This document shows positions 8,701-15,030 of a stretch of 64,000 nt of DNA, piece after piece. This stretch comes from Acidobacteriota bacterium. Its GTDB lineage: Bacteria > Acidobacteriota > Terriglobia > Terriglobales > Acidobacteriaceae. Under the pieces are notes generated by a model. That model was not told the origin of the DNA, did no database searches, and worked only from the letters and a program-made list of their open reading frames with translations. The DNA is taken from assembly GCA_021780315.1 (NCBI GenBank), contig JAJXYY010000033.1:186001-250000 (forward strand), given 5' to 3'. The stretch's first letter is position 1; each line of letters starts with the position of its first letter. A program made the position numbers and the translations under genes.

Positions 8701-10879
8701 CGAGGTCCTGGAGGGAGCTGATCCAGGCGTATTCGTGAGCGAGGGTCTCGCCGTCGGTGGCTGCCGTGACGGTGTTCCACTGGGTGAAGGCGGTGGTGGG
8801 GTTCGCCAGAGCTTCGTACTCGGCCATGAGGTCGGGCCAGTCGCCGGCAGGCTTTGCGGGATTGGTGGTGGCGGCGTTGGCGGCTACATCCTCGTTGTAG
8901 TTCTGCTGGACGTAGGCCGGGCTGAGGCCGAGGTGGAGCGAGCCACCAGTGAAGGGCAGGAACTCGATGGCATGCTCGAAGTCGGGGTTGGAGCCGAAGA
9001 AGGTACCGGTATCACCCTTGTCGTCGTACTCGTTGGCGATGCGGAGCGGAGCAAACCAGGTGGGGAAGGTGCTGGCTGCGTTGGGGTTGATCCAGGTGGG
9101 CTTTTCGTTCATCCAGTAGTAGGCGACGCTTTTGGTCTCCTGGGTGTAGAGCCAGATACCTGCGTCGCGGAGAGCGGTGTCTCCGGTGGCGGCACCGAGG
9201 AGGATCATGCCGGTCCAGGCATTGACTGCTTCGGAGCTGGACTCCTGGTTTTCACCGTCCGCGAAGGGAGCCTGCCCGGAGGCCCAGGAGTGGCCTGCGT
9301 ACACATCGAAGTGACGCAGGAAGGGAAACATTTTGTTGGAGCGATCGTAGTTGGCGATGTCCTGCTGGAGCAGGCGGACCATGCCACCATACTGTGCGGA
9401 ACCGACCCAGTTGGGTTGGAAGAGGCCGTTCATGGCGGCGGCGTGGATGAAGTATCCGTAGTGGAAGTGGTGATCGTTGAGCTGGTCGTCACTGTTGAAG
9501 GTGGCGGGGTAGCCGATCATGGTTCCCCAGGTGCTGTCGTAGTAGAAGACACTGGCTGTCGAGGTTGGGGTGGCGGTAAACCAGGTCTGGAGGGTGTTCT
9601 GCAGCTTGGTCTGGAGAGAGGTGTAGGCGGCGGGGTCGGCGATGGAGGCCAGAGGCAAGACCTGGGCGGCGGCACCGAGGACCTTGCCCTGCTCGTAGTC
9701 CGAAGCGACGATTCCAGCGGCGGGTGAGGCGTCTACGAGGGACTTGAGCTTGACCATATCGTAGTTGTTGGTTGGCGGGAGGAAGGGCAGGACGCCGTGG
9801 AAGGTGTCGACGATGGTGAAGGTGTTACCGGAGTTGACCTTCATGGTGCCGTGATTGGTGAGGTAGGTATAGGCAGTGTTGACGCCGCCGGGGAGCGCAT
9901 CGTACTGGGTGGGATAGAGGGCGGAGAGGAAGCCGGTGGACTTGCCGTCCATAGACTGGGTGGTGACGGTGTAGGTACTGGAGACCTGGCTGGTGCTCTC
10001 GTTGTAGTTCCAGCTGACCTGGGTGTTGGTGGGGAAGGAGAAGGCCACTTTGGTGTAGTCGGCCAGCTGGGTGGCGAGGGGGGTTTGGTTGGTATTGGCG
10101 ACGGTGCCATTGGGCGATGCGGTAAGGCCGGGCAGGAGAGCTACGGAGGCGTAGTTGCTGCCAGAGGGCGGAGTGCAGGTGAAGACCATGCCGTTTTGGG
10201 CCCAGGTACCGCCGGTGGGGCAGAAGAGTCCGTAGTAGTTGGTGTAACGCGCATCCTGTTCGGGCGTGGAGACCAGCAGGATGTTGTTCTGGTTGACGAC
10301 GATGGTGGGGGTACGGAGGAAGGTGACGGTGACCGGGGTGCCGTCGGTTAGCTCGTAGGCGAAGGGCATACCGCGCCCGGTGCGGACGGTAAGCGAGGCG
10401 CCGAAGTTGAAGTCGGCACTCCAGTCTGAGCTGGCGCTGACCTGAACGGCGGTGGCATTGAGGGAGGCGTTACCGATGGTGAGGTCGAACTGCGGGTACT
10501 GATAGAAGGCGAAGGCGGTCTTGTCGTTATTCGGGTAGCCGTCGGTGTCTCCGTGAATGCCGACCATCATTCCCTTGGCGGTGGCGCTGGTGAACAGCGG
10601 CTGCGGAATCATGTTGTAGCCGCCGTTGTTAAGCGGGGTCCAGAGTTTTGAGGACCAATACTTGTGGGTGGCGACGGGGCCGGGCACGGTGGTGTAGATG
10701 GTGGAGGTAGGAGCTTTGGCACCGGCGGGGAGAGTGGTGGTGTAGGCTCCTGCTCCCGTTGCAACGACCTGAGCTGCGAGCTCGGTTGGACGGCCACAGA
10801 CCATCAGGAAGGCGGCGGCAAGCAATACTATGATGCGTGACTGGCAAGAGAGCCGTAGAGCGCGGGGCGACAAATTCAT
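5732..10879 (-). CDS. Secreted multidomain GH81 endo-beta-1,3-glucanase
   Basis: Start chosen at the ATG at 10879 (GGAGAGGA eight bases upstream, followed by a signal peptide MNLSPRALRL...ELAAQ); the product is 1715 residues. Residues ~45-780 form a GH81 catalytic domain that cuts beta-1,3-glucan (laminarin, callose, curdlan): HKYWSSKLW near the start, LNDHHFHYGYF near 468 with the family's Asp, and GHSWASGQAPFADGENQESS near 535-548 with the conserved Glu residues. Then come a fibronectin III domain (~803-890), an unassigned ~170-residue module (~901-1071), a second FnIII, a second copy of that module (~1181-1351), a third FnIII, an Ig-like domain (~1456-1540) and a further beta domain. The C-terminus has two hydrophobic segments split by RSRRK, then SGCSS, so the protein may stay at the cell surface. 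It lies between the GH16-domain sensor and the TonB receptor. Confidence 0.93.
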   Translation of the reverse strand: MNLSPRALRLSCQSRIIVLLAAAFLMVCGRPTELAAQVVATGAGAYTTTLPAGAKAPTSTIYTTVPGPVATHKYWSSKLWTPLNNGGYNMIPQPLFTSATAKGMMVGIHGDTDGYPNNDKTAFAFYQYPQFDLTIGNASLNATAVQVSASSDWSADFNFGASLTVRTGRGMPFAYELTDGTPVTVTFLRTPTIVVNQNNILLVSTPEQDARYTNYYGLFCPTGGTWAQNGMVFTCTPPSGSNYASVALLPGLTASPNGTVANTNQTPLATQLADYTKVAFSFPTNTQVSWNYNESTSQVSSTYTVTTQSMDGKSTGFLSALYPTQYDALPGGVNTAYTYLTNHGTMKVNSGNTFTIVDTFHGVLPFLPPTNNYDMVKLKSLVDASPAAGIVASDYEQGKVLGAAAQVLPLASIADPAAYTSLQTKLQNTLQTWFTATPTSTASVFYYDSTWGTMIGYPATFNSDDQLNDHHFHYGYFIHAAAMNGLFQPNWVGSAQYGGMVRLLQQDIANYDRSNKMFPFLRHFDVYAGHSWASGQAPFADGENQESSSEAVNAWTGMILLGAATGDTALRDAGIWLYTQETKSVAYYWMNEKPTWINPNAASTFPTWFAPLRIANEYDDKGDTGTFFGSNPDFEHAIEFLPFTGGSLHLGLSPAYVQQNYNEDVAANAATTNPAKPAGDWPDLMAEYEALANPTTAFTQWNTVTAATDGETLAHEYAWISSLQDLGQVVSNVTANTPFYAVFKLNGTVSHVAFNPSTSPLTVTFSDGASLSLPADSMQSDSPLVQNFSFGAGIATVQPPPAPLDVVATAKSTTEIDLTWTLAANVTYNVYRDTVSGFVPSNGNLIASNLTAATYADTGLSASSTYYYVVQAVNSGGTSPSSTQVSATPAATGTGTAVPESNILYLAGGASTTTSSLLTFTAGSPGADAVPGNSPQSPNTPQNPLIYRITGVNGTYNSALATAFNLFVDAGTNAGEAAQVEVLYDLNGSGTFTRTELYSYFATNAAVDYEDYMQNSRGGLSSATGTLGNMTNGTIEIKIWDALPGANAAPIALSVGNNTAALSNLTLPFSNVSQNVSPAVAPASITATAVSGSSIKLSWAPSSTTGVTYSLYRSTNSGFTPNATNMIPVQLTGTTYTDVNLVPSTPYFYVVEAVNSLGNSAPSPQATATTQTPTGPVAGSNTLYLVSGATVSTPSLISFVAGPVGADIIPVNNPQSPDVPKNPLVYTMTGVSGTYDNTKNTAFNLFVDAGANVGEGAQVEVLYDLTGGGTFSRTELYHFFGTDPVLGYEDYNQTSQGGLETATGTLADMTNGTIVIKVWNALPGPNAAPMSLSVGTNASAQSSLIIPFNSVTQTAVPPVAPTGLMASAKSYSEVDLVWTPSTTTGVSYNVYRSTASGFTPTSANLIANTAMTTFADTKVAGATAYYYVVGAVNGVGVGLSTQAAVTTPPVPIATTTTLSLSASAIYLDGMETLTATVAPSAATGTVVFKDGSTVLKTVTLAGGIAQITTAALTGGSHSFTATYSGDAVYAGSTSALATLSVPTVPPDFTMTASPSSTLVALGQPATYKLTLNPLGGFNSAITFTCSGLPANAACAFNPATVTLNGSSASTATMTISTGVTANLVRSLPGKRTGGINPFTLAGLPLGLGVLLFGRSRRKLLRAAMASSALLGILCMVSGCSSIKSSTGTSINTVTVTATSGSTSHTTTVTLDVQQY

Positions 10880-11113
10880 TTGGAAGATCCTCTCCACTCG
10901 CGACCTTCCCCCTGCGTGCCCGTTGGGTGCGGAGGGGATGAGGTCTTGTGAACCAGAGAGATATAAACCGGCTGCACATACGGCACACAACGTAATTGGG
11001 GCTAACTTTACTCGTTACAAGCATTTAGGCAGGTAAACTGGAGGGGTTAACTGGTGAAAATGCGGGTGATTGGCGGCTGAATCGCATAGTAGGCGATCTG
11101 GCTTATTACCTGG

Positions 11114-11120
11114 CAGGGTG
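11114..11120. promoter_or_regulatory. CAGGGTG box upstream of the GH81 gene
   Basis: The heptamer CAGGGTG lies 235 bases upstream of the glucanase start. The same heptamer forms the inverted repeat in the promoter of the neighbouring GH16-domain sensor gene (13054-13060 and 13085-13091). A short shared sequence can occur by chance, so this is only a candidate regulator-binding half-site. Confidence 0.25.
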
Positions 11121-11218
11121 GGGTAAACAGGGGAGGTGTGCGGGAGTGCAGTGGGTAGCGACAAGACAGCCGGGGCGGGGAGAGGTGCAGGCGGATGAAG
11201 CTGGTGGGTGCGAAGCGG

Positions 11219-13006
11219 CTAGTGGCTGCTGGTGACCGCAAAGGGGACAGTGAGCTGGGAACGGTCGCCACTGATGGTGGTTGCGGTAAGGGTGAGTTTA
11301 TAGACACCGGGTTTGGCCACTACGCTGCCCTCGTGAGAGACGGTGTCAGTAGAGAGGGTGACGGTGTCGTCGCGGGAGGCGGAGTTGGTGAAGTCAATCG
11401 TGGAGGAGTCGAGGACGCAGCCGACGGTGGCGGGTTCTGTGGAGCAGGAGAGATAGACCCGTCCGGAACCTTTTTGTCCCTGGAGATGGATGGGGCTGCT
11501 GGCCATGCCGCCGGACTGGACCGGGACTGGCTGCCACTGGAGTGAGGGGGCGGCGGTGGTTAGTTGATAGACGCGGACGTAATCGACGAGGATCTGGGAT
11601 GGGCTGGGGGTGGAGTTGTCAGGGTCTCCGGCCCAGTCTCCGCCGACGGCGAGGTTGATGACGAGGTAGAAGGGACGATCAAAGACCCATTCTCCGCCCT
11701 CGGGTAGGTTGCTGACGTTCTGAACGAAGAAGATGTTGGCAGGATCGTCGACATAGAACTGGATCATGCCGGGCGACCAGATGATTCCGTAGGTATGGAA
11801 GCTGCCATCGTCGATGTGGGCTCCGTTGGGGAGCTGAAAGTCACGTCGCAGGCTGTTACCGCCGGAGTAACCGGGGCCGTGGAGGGAGGAACGGATCATG
11901 CCTGGACCGAGGCCATTGTTGCGGGAGGTGAGGCCGACGTTTTCGGCGATATCGACAGTTCCGGCCGCCGGCCAGCCGACGGAGTTGAAATTGGCGCCCA
12001 GCATCCAGAATGCGGGCCAGAGGCCTGCTCCGACGGGCAGCTTCATTCTGGCTTCGATACGGCCATACTGAAAGGTCTTGAGGCCGCGGGTAGTGATTCG
12101 AGCCGAGGTCCAGTTTCCGTCGGCATTCCTGAGGGCCTGGAGGACGAGGTGGCCGGAGCCGTCTAGGAAGGCGTTGGGGTGGAGGGGGTCGCAGCCTTTG
12201 GTGATAACCGGACCGGGAGAGCAGTAGGTCTCGAGTTCGTGATTTCCCCAACTGTTCTGGCTACCGAGGTCGAAGGTCCATTTGGACGGATCGGGAATCT
12301 GGGCGGCGCTGCCGTCGAACTCATCTGCCCAGACAGGCGAACCCCATTGGAGGGCTCCCGTGGGGGAGTTGGTGGCCGCCGATCCGTGCCTGCCAAACAG
12401 CAGGCCTGCCAGGAAGACGAGTGGGAGAACGAGCAGGGCTGAAGCCAGCAGCCAGAGGGTGGCAGAGTGAGGTTTTGCCGGAGGGATGGTCGGTGCCGAG
12501 AGGGGGGAGAGAGGGGCGAATGCGGTGGAGGATGCTTCCAGCATCACGATATCCTCCTCGGCGTCAGAGGGGGTATCGGAGGTCGCAGGGAGATTCGTTT
12601 GATGCTGGGTACGAGATACGAACTGGGGGATATATCGGCCCAGTGGGATGACAATCTCCAAAGGATTGTTGCGACCCTCTTGATCGTAGTACTCGCGCAG
12701 TTTTTTGCGCAGGGTGCGAGCTGTGACCCGGACGATGGGATCGACCTGGGAGTCGAAGGTGGACTCTTTGCGTCCGAGCGCCTCTACAGCGATCGAGTGC
12801 TCGCGAATCTCGGAGGTGCGGTCTTCGAAGTACTTCTGGCAGATGAAGTTAAGGAAGCGGACGAGACTGACGGAGCGGCTGAGCTCCTCGTGCTGGAGGA
12901 CGCGGTTTAGTTCCGAACGCTCTTCCGCAAAGTCCGGCGTATGCGGGGAGTAGACACTATCCAATGAGCTGGACGGCGTGGATTCTTCGGAAGTGTGTGT
13001 CCCCAT
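11219..13006 (-). CDS. ToxR-like membrane sensor-regulator: winged-helix-like domain, one TM helix, nucleophile-deficient GH16 domain
   Basis: The 595-residue protein has three parts. Residues ~30-140 match the N-terminal DNA-binding-like domain seen on many acidobacterial regulators (LVRFLNFICQKYFEDRTSEI, then DPIVRVTARTLRKKLREYYD and LEIVIPLGRYIPQF, which read as recognition helix and wing). A Pro/Ala linker leads to one membrane helix at ~183-206 (LWLLASALLVLPLVFLAGLL). The rest is a GH16 laminarinase fold (WADEFDG, SARITTRGLKTFQYGRIEAR, FHTYGIIWSPGMIQFYVDD, LVINLAVGGDWAG). The GH16 catalytic motif is normally GEIDIME; here it reads GTVDIAE near residue 350, so the nucleophile Glu is Thr while the Asp and acid/base Glu remain. 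This suggests glucan sensing across the membrane rather than hydrolysis, by analogy with ToxR/CadC. It lies directly upstream of the GH81 and receptor genes. The fold calls are firm; the sensor role is inference. Confidence 0.85.
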   Translation of the reverse strand: MGTHTSEESTPSSSLDSVYSPHTPDFAEERSELNRVLQHEELSRSVSLVRFLNFICQKYFEDRTSEIREHSIAVEALGRKESTFDSQVDPIVRVTARTLRKKLREYYDQEGRNNPLEIVIPLGRYIPQFVSRTQHQTNLPATSDTPSDAEEDIVMLEASSTAFAPLSPLSAPTIPPAKPHSATLWLLASALLVLPLVFLAGLLFGRHGSAATNSPTGALQWGSPVWADEFDGSAAQIPDPSKWTFDLGSQNSWGNHELETYCSPGPVITKGCDPLHPNAFLDGSGHLVLQALRNADGNWTSARITTRGLKTFQYGRIEARMKLPVGAGLWPAFWMLGANFNSVGWPAAGTVDIAENVGLTSRNNGLGPGMIRSSLHGPGYSGGNSLRRDFQLPNGAHIDDGSFHTYGIIWSPGMIQFYVDDPANIFFVQNVSNLPEGGEWVFDRPFYLVINLAVGGDWAGDPDNSTPSPSQILVDYVRVYQLTTAAPSLQWQPVPVQSGGMASSPIHLQGQKGSGRVYLSCSTEPATVGCVLDSSTIDFTNSASRDDTVTLSTDTVSHEGSVVAKPGVYKLTLTATTISGDRSQLTVPFAVTSSH

Positions 13007-13044
13007 TTACGTCTCTTCTAAGCTAAAAGTGCCGATTCCTGAGC

Positions 13045-13074
13045 TAAATAGAGCACCCTGAAAGGTAAAGTTAA
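13045..13074 (-). promoter_or_regulatory. Candidate promoter of the GH16-domain sensor gene
   Basis: On the minus strand a TTAACT (13069-13074) and a TATTTA (13045-13050) are 18 bases apart, 38 bases before the ATG at 13006. Both are only partial matches to sigma-70 boxes. Confidence 0.35.
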
Positions 13075-13091
13075 CCTTATTTTGCAGGGTG
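13054..13091. promoter_or_regulatory. Nested inverted repeat overlapping the sensor promoter, candidate operator
   Basis: CACCCTG (13054-13060) and CAGGGTG (13085-13091) are inverted copies, and inside them AAGGT (13062-13066) and ACCTT (13074-13078) are again inverted. The repeat spans the predicted -35 box and spacer, a typical position for an autoregulatory operator. Confidence 0.4.
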
Positions 13092-13103
13092 ATATTGCAA
13101 TAT
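13092..13103. promoter_or_regulatory. Perfect 12-bp palindrome ATATTGCAATAT
   Basis: ATATTGCAATAT is its own reverse complement and directly abuts the nested repeat at 13054-13091, about 90 bases upstream of the sensor gene. It is a candidate binding site for a dimeric regulator. Confidence 0.4.
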
Positions 13104-13118
13104 AGGTCGAATTGTATC

Positions 13119-13153
13119 CCGACGGACTAACGCTACGAAAGTAGTCCGGTCGG
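13119..13153. other. Long inverted repeat (11-bp stem, one bulge)
   Basis: CCGACGGACTA (13119-13129) pairs with TAGTCC-G-GTCGG (13142-13153) with one bulged base and a 12-base loop. No T-run follows on either strand, so it is not a classic terminator; it may be an operator or a transcript-end structure 160 bases past the sedolisin stop. Confidence 0.4.
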
Positions 13154-13316
13154 AAGATGAGTGTCAATGATCGATTGCGTTCGTAGAGGCAGACTTGCCT
13201 GGATTACTATGGCATCGATAATTTCGGGTGAATTTTACCGTGGGCAAGGCGACATTCCTTCTTGGACAGCAGACAGAGGCTGGCTGACCCGGTGGAGGGA
13301 AGACGGCTTGGGGGTG

Positions 13317-14981
13317 TCAGGGGCAGGGTTTGGTGGCGGCGGTATGGAGGTAGAGTTGCAGGTGTTTGCCGGAGGGTGTTCCGAAGCCGGTGCAGGGATT
13401 CCAGCCGGGGCCAGCCTGATAGACGTCGTTATGACCTGTGGTAACGGGCCGCAAGCCTGCGAGTTGGTGGTGTCCGATGTGGTAGAGGTGGTCGTGGATG
13501 TGTCCGCAGCGGTGTCCGAGTGATTGGTTGCAGTGGGCGAGTAAGGCGGCCCATAGAGGCGCTACGGCGCTGGTTCCGGCGGAGGTGAAGGAGCGGCCGG
13601 CCATCAGTATCTCGAAGCCGCAGCGGGGGTCAGCGGGGCCGGCGACATCGGGGACGCCGCGTCCGGGCTTGTTGAAGGGACTGCGGGGGACGTGTGCTCG
13701 CTGCTGCCATGGAGGCAGGGGGAAGTAGCGGCTGACACCGCCTCCGGTGGCTCCTTTGAAGCCGAAGTGGGTGGAGTTCCAGGCGACTTCTTCCATGATC
13801 TCGGCGGCATCGGACGTGGGGGCTGAGATTTTGAGGTGAGCGTTGGTGCCTCCGCAGGCGAGGCAGTAGGGGCTGCTGGCGGGAAAGTTGACGGCGGGCA
13901 GGTGGTCGGGGGAGTTGTTATGAGCGCCTGCATCGCCGGAGGAGGCGCAGACCGTGATGCCGAGGTGGCTGGCGGCAAGCAGGAGGCGGTCGATGGCGAA
14001 GAGGTAGGCCTCGGAGAGAGCGGGTTCAGCCTCTCCCCAACTGATGGAGAGGACATCGGGGCGATGGGTTTGGTCGTAGATGGCGCGGCTGAGGGCGTGG
14101 TAGATTCCCTGCTCGTCGGCGGTGCCGAAGTAGAGAACGAGGTGTGCGCCGGGAGCGAGGCCGGCGAGGATAGCGAGATCCATGGTGACTTCGACGGTAG
14201 CTTGTGCGGCTTCGATGGAAGTAGATTGCAGCGCGTCGTCGGAGAGCTTGATTTGTCCGTTGATGCAATCGAGCATGTGCTGGATGGCAGCGGTGGGGGC
14301 GGGAGCGTTTCTGCCGCCGTGCACCTCGACGACGGAGATGCGTGGTGTGGGTAGATGATTGGCCTGGCAGAAGGCGTTGATGTCGTGGGGGTGAAAGCCT
14401 CCACCGAGTTCAATGAGTCCGATGGTCTGGGTGGAGCAGTTGGCCTGCGCCGGAAGATCGTATGCGTTGGCCAACTGGCGCAAGGAATGAGGCTGGTGTG
14501 TGGGAGCGGCGAGAATGGTGCGGTGGCGGCGGGCGGTTGGGCGGGTGTGGAGACCGAGGACAGCCTCGACGAGGTGGCGCAGTGAGGGTGGGATGGCGGG
14601 CTCGGTGGCGGGGGAGAGGAATGTGGATTCGTCGTGGTCGGTGTAGGTGCAGGTGTGGTGGTGGAGTGAGGTGTGAAAGGCTTCGGCGATGGAGGAGATG
14701 GTGCCGGTAAGCTGGACGGTGCGCCGGGCCAAGTCGATCTCTCCGATATGTAACTGGTGGTCGGTCGCGAAGGCGCGGACGAGGTCGAGATCGTGCGGGT
14801 GTGCTCCGTGGCGTGAGGCCATCTCCGCATGGGTGAGGTGGTGGCGCTGGCCGGAGCCGGTTGCGAGGGGGTGTTCGAGCTCTGGCAGGGCGGTTCTGGG
14901 CCGGAGGAGCAGGGTGATCTCCAGCATCTCGCTGGGAGCGGCAGGGGCTTTGCGGATGGCTTGTCTGGTGGCAGGATGCAT
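13317..14981 (-). CDS. S53 family serine-carboxyl peptidase (sedolisin/kumamolisin type)
   Basis: The 554-residue protein starts at an ATG with AAGGAGG eight bases upstream. Residues ~10-165 look like a pro-kumamolisin activation domain (LTHAEMASRHGAHPHDLDLV, VQLTGTISSIAEAFHTSLHH). The catalytic domain follows with the Glu-Asp pair in QATVEVTMDLAI (~264-268), the oxyanion Asp in SSGDAG (~349), the Ser in SAGTSAVAPLW (~464) and the calcium-site region with AGPGWNPCTGFG near the C-terminus. All catalytic residues are present. There is no signal peptide, which is unusual because sedolisins are normally secreted acid proteases. It is the last gene of the peptide/oxidase/kinase operon, 49 bases after the kinase gene. 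Processing of the 64-residue peptide encoded at the operon head is a plausible but untested role. Confidence 0.9.
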   Translation of the reverse strand: MHPATRQAIRKAPAAPSEMLEITLLLRPRTALPELEHPLATGSGQRHHLTHAEMASRHGAHPHDLDLVRAFATDHQLHIGEIDLARRTVQLTGTISSIAEAFHTSLHHHTCTYTDHDESTFLSPATEPAIPPSLRHLVEAVLGLHTRPTARRHRTILAAPTHQPHSLRQLANAYDLPAQANCSTQTIGLIELGGGFHPHDINAFCQANHLPTPRISVVEVHGGRNAPAPTAAIQHMLDCINGQIKLSDDALQSTSIEAAQATVEVTMDLAILAGLAPGAHLVLYFGTADEQGIYHALSRAIYDQTHRPDVLSISWGEAEPALSEAYLFAIDRLLLAASHLGITVCASSGDAGAHNNSPDHLPAVNFPASSPYCLACGGTNAHLKISAPTSDAAEIMEEVAWNSTHFGFKGATGGGVSRYFPLPPWQQRAHVPRSPFNKPGRGVPDVAGPADPRCGFEILMAGRSFTSAGTSAVAPLWAALLAHCNQSLGHRCGHIHDHLYHIGHHQLAGLRPVTTGHNDVYQAGPGWNPCTGFGTPSGKHLQLYLHTAATKPCP

Positions 14982-15030
14982 TCGCTATGCCTCCTTTCGT
15001 GGCGTGTCGGCGTAGTTTGTGGGAATCGAG

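Larger units (their letters stand above)
13007..13316. other. Intergenic region rich in dyad symmetry
   Basis: These 310 bases between the sedolisin gene and the GH16-domain sensor gene contain no credible ORF. They contain, from the sensor gene outwards, a possible promoter, a nested inverted repeat, a 12-bp perfect palindrome and a larger hairpin, each listed separately. The AT content is visibly higher than in the flanking genes, as expected for a control region. No further structure was seen in 13154-13316. Confidence 0.6.

Noticed and set aside
13119..13153. Hairpin after the sedolisin gene as a Rho-independent terminator
   Set aside because: No T-run follows on either strand, so it is listed only as an inverted repeat.
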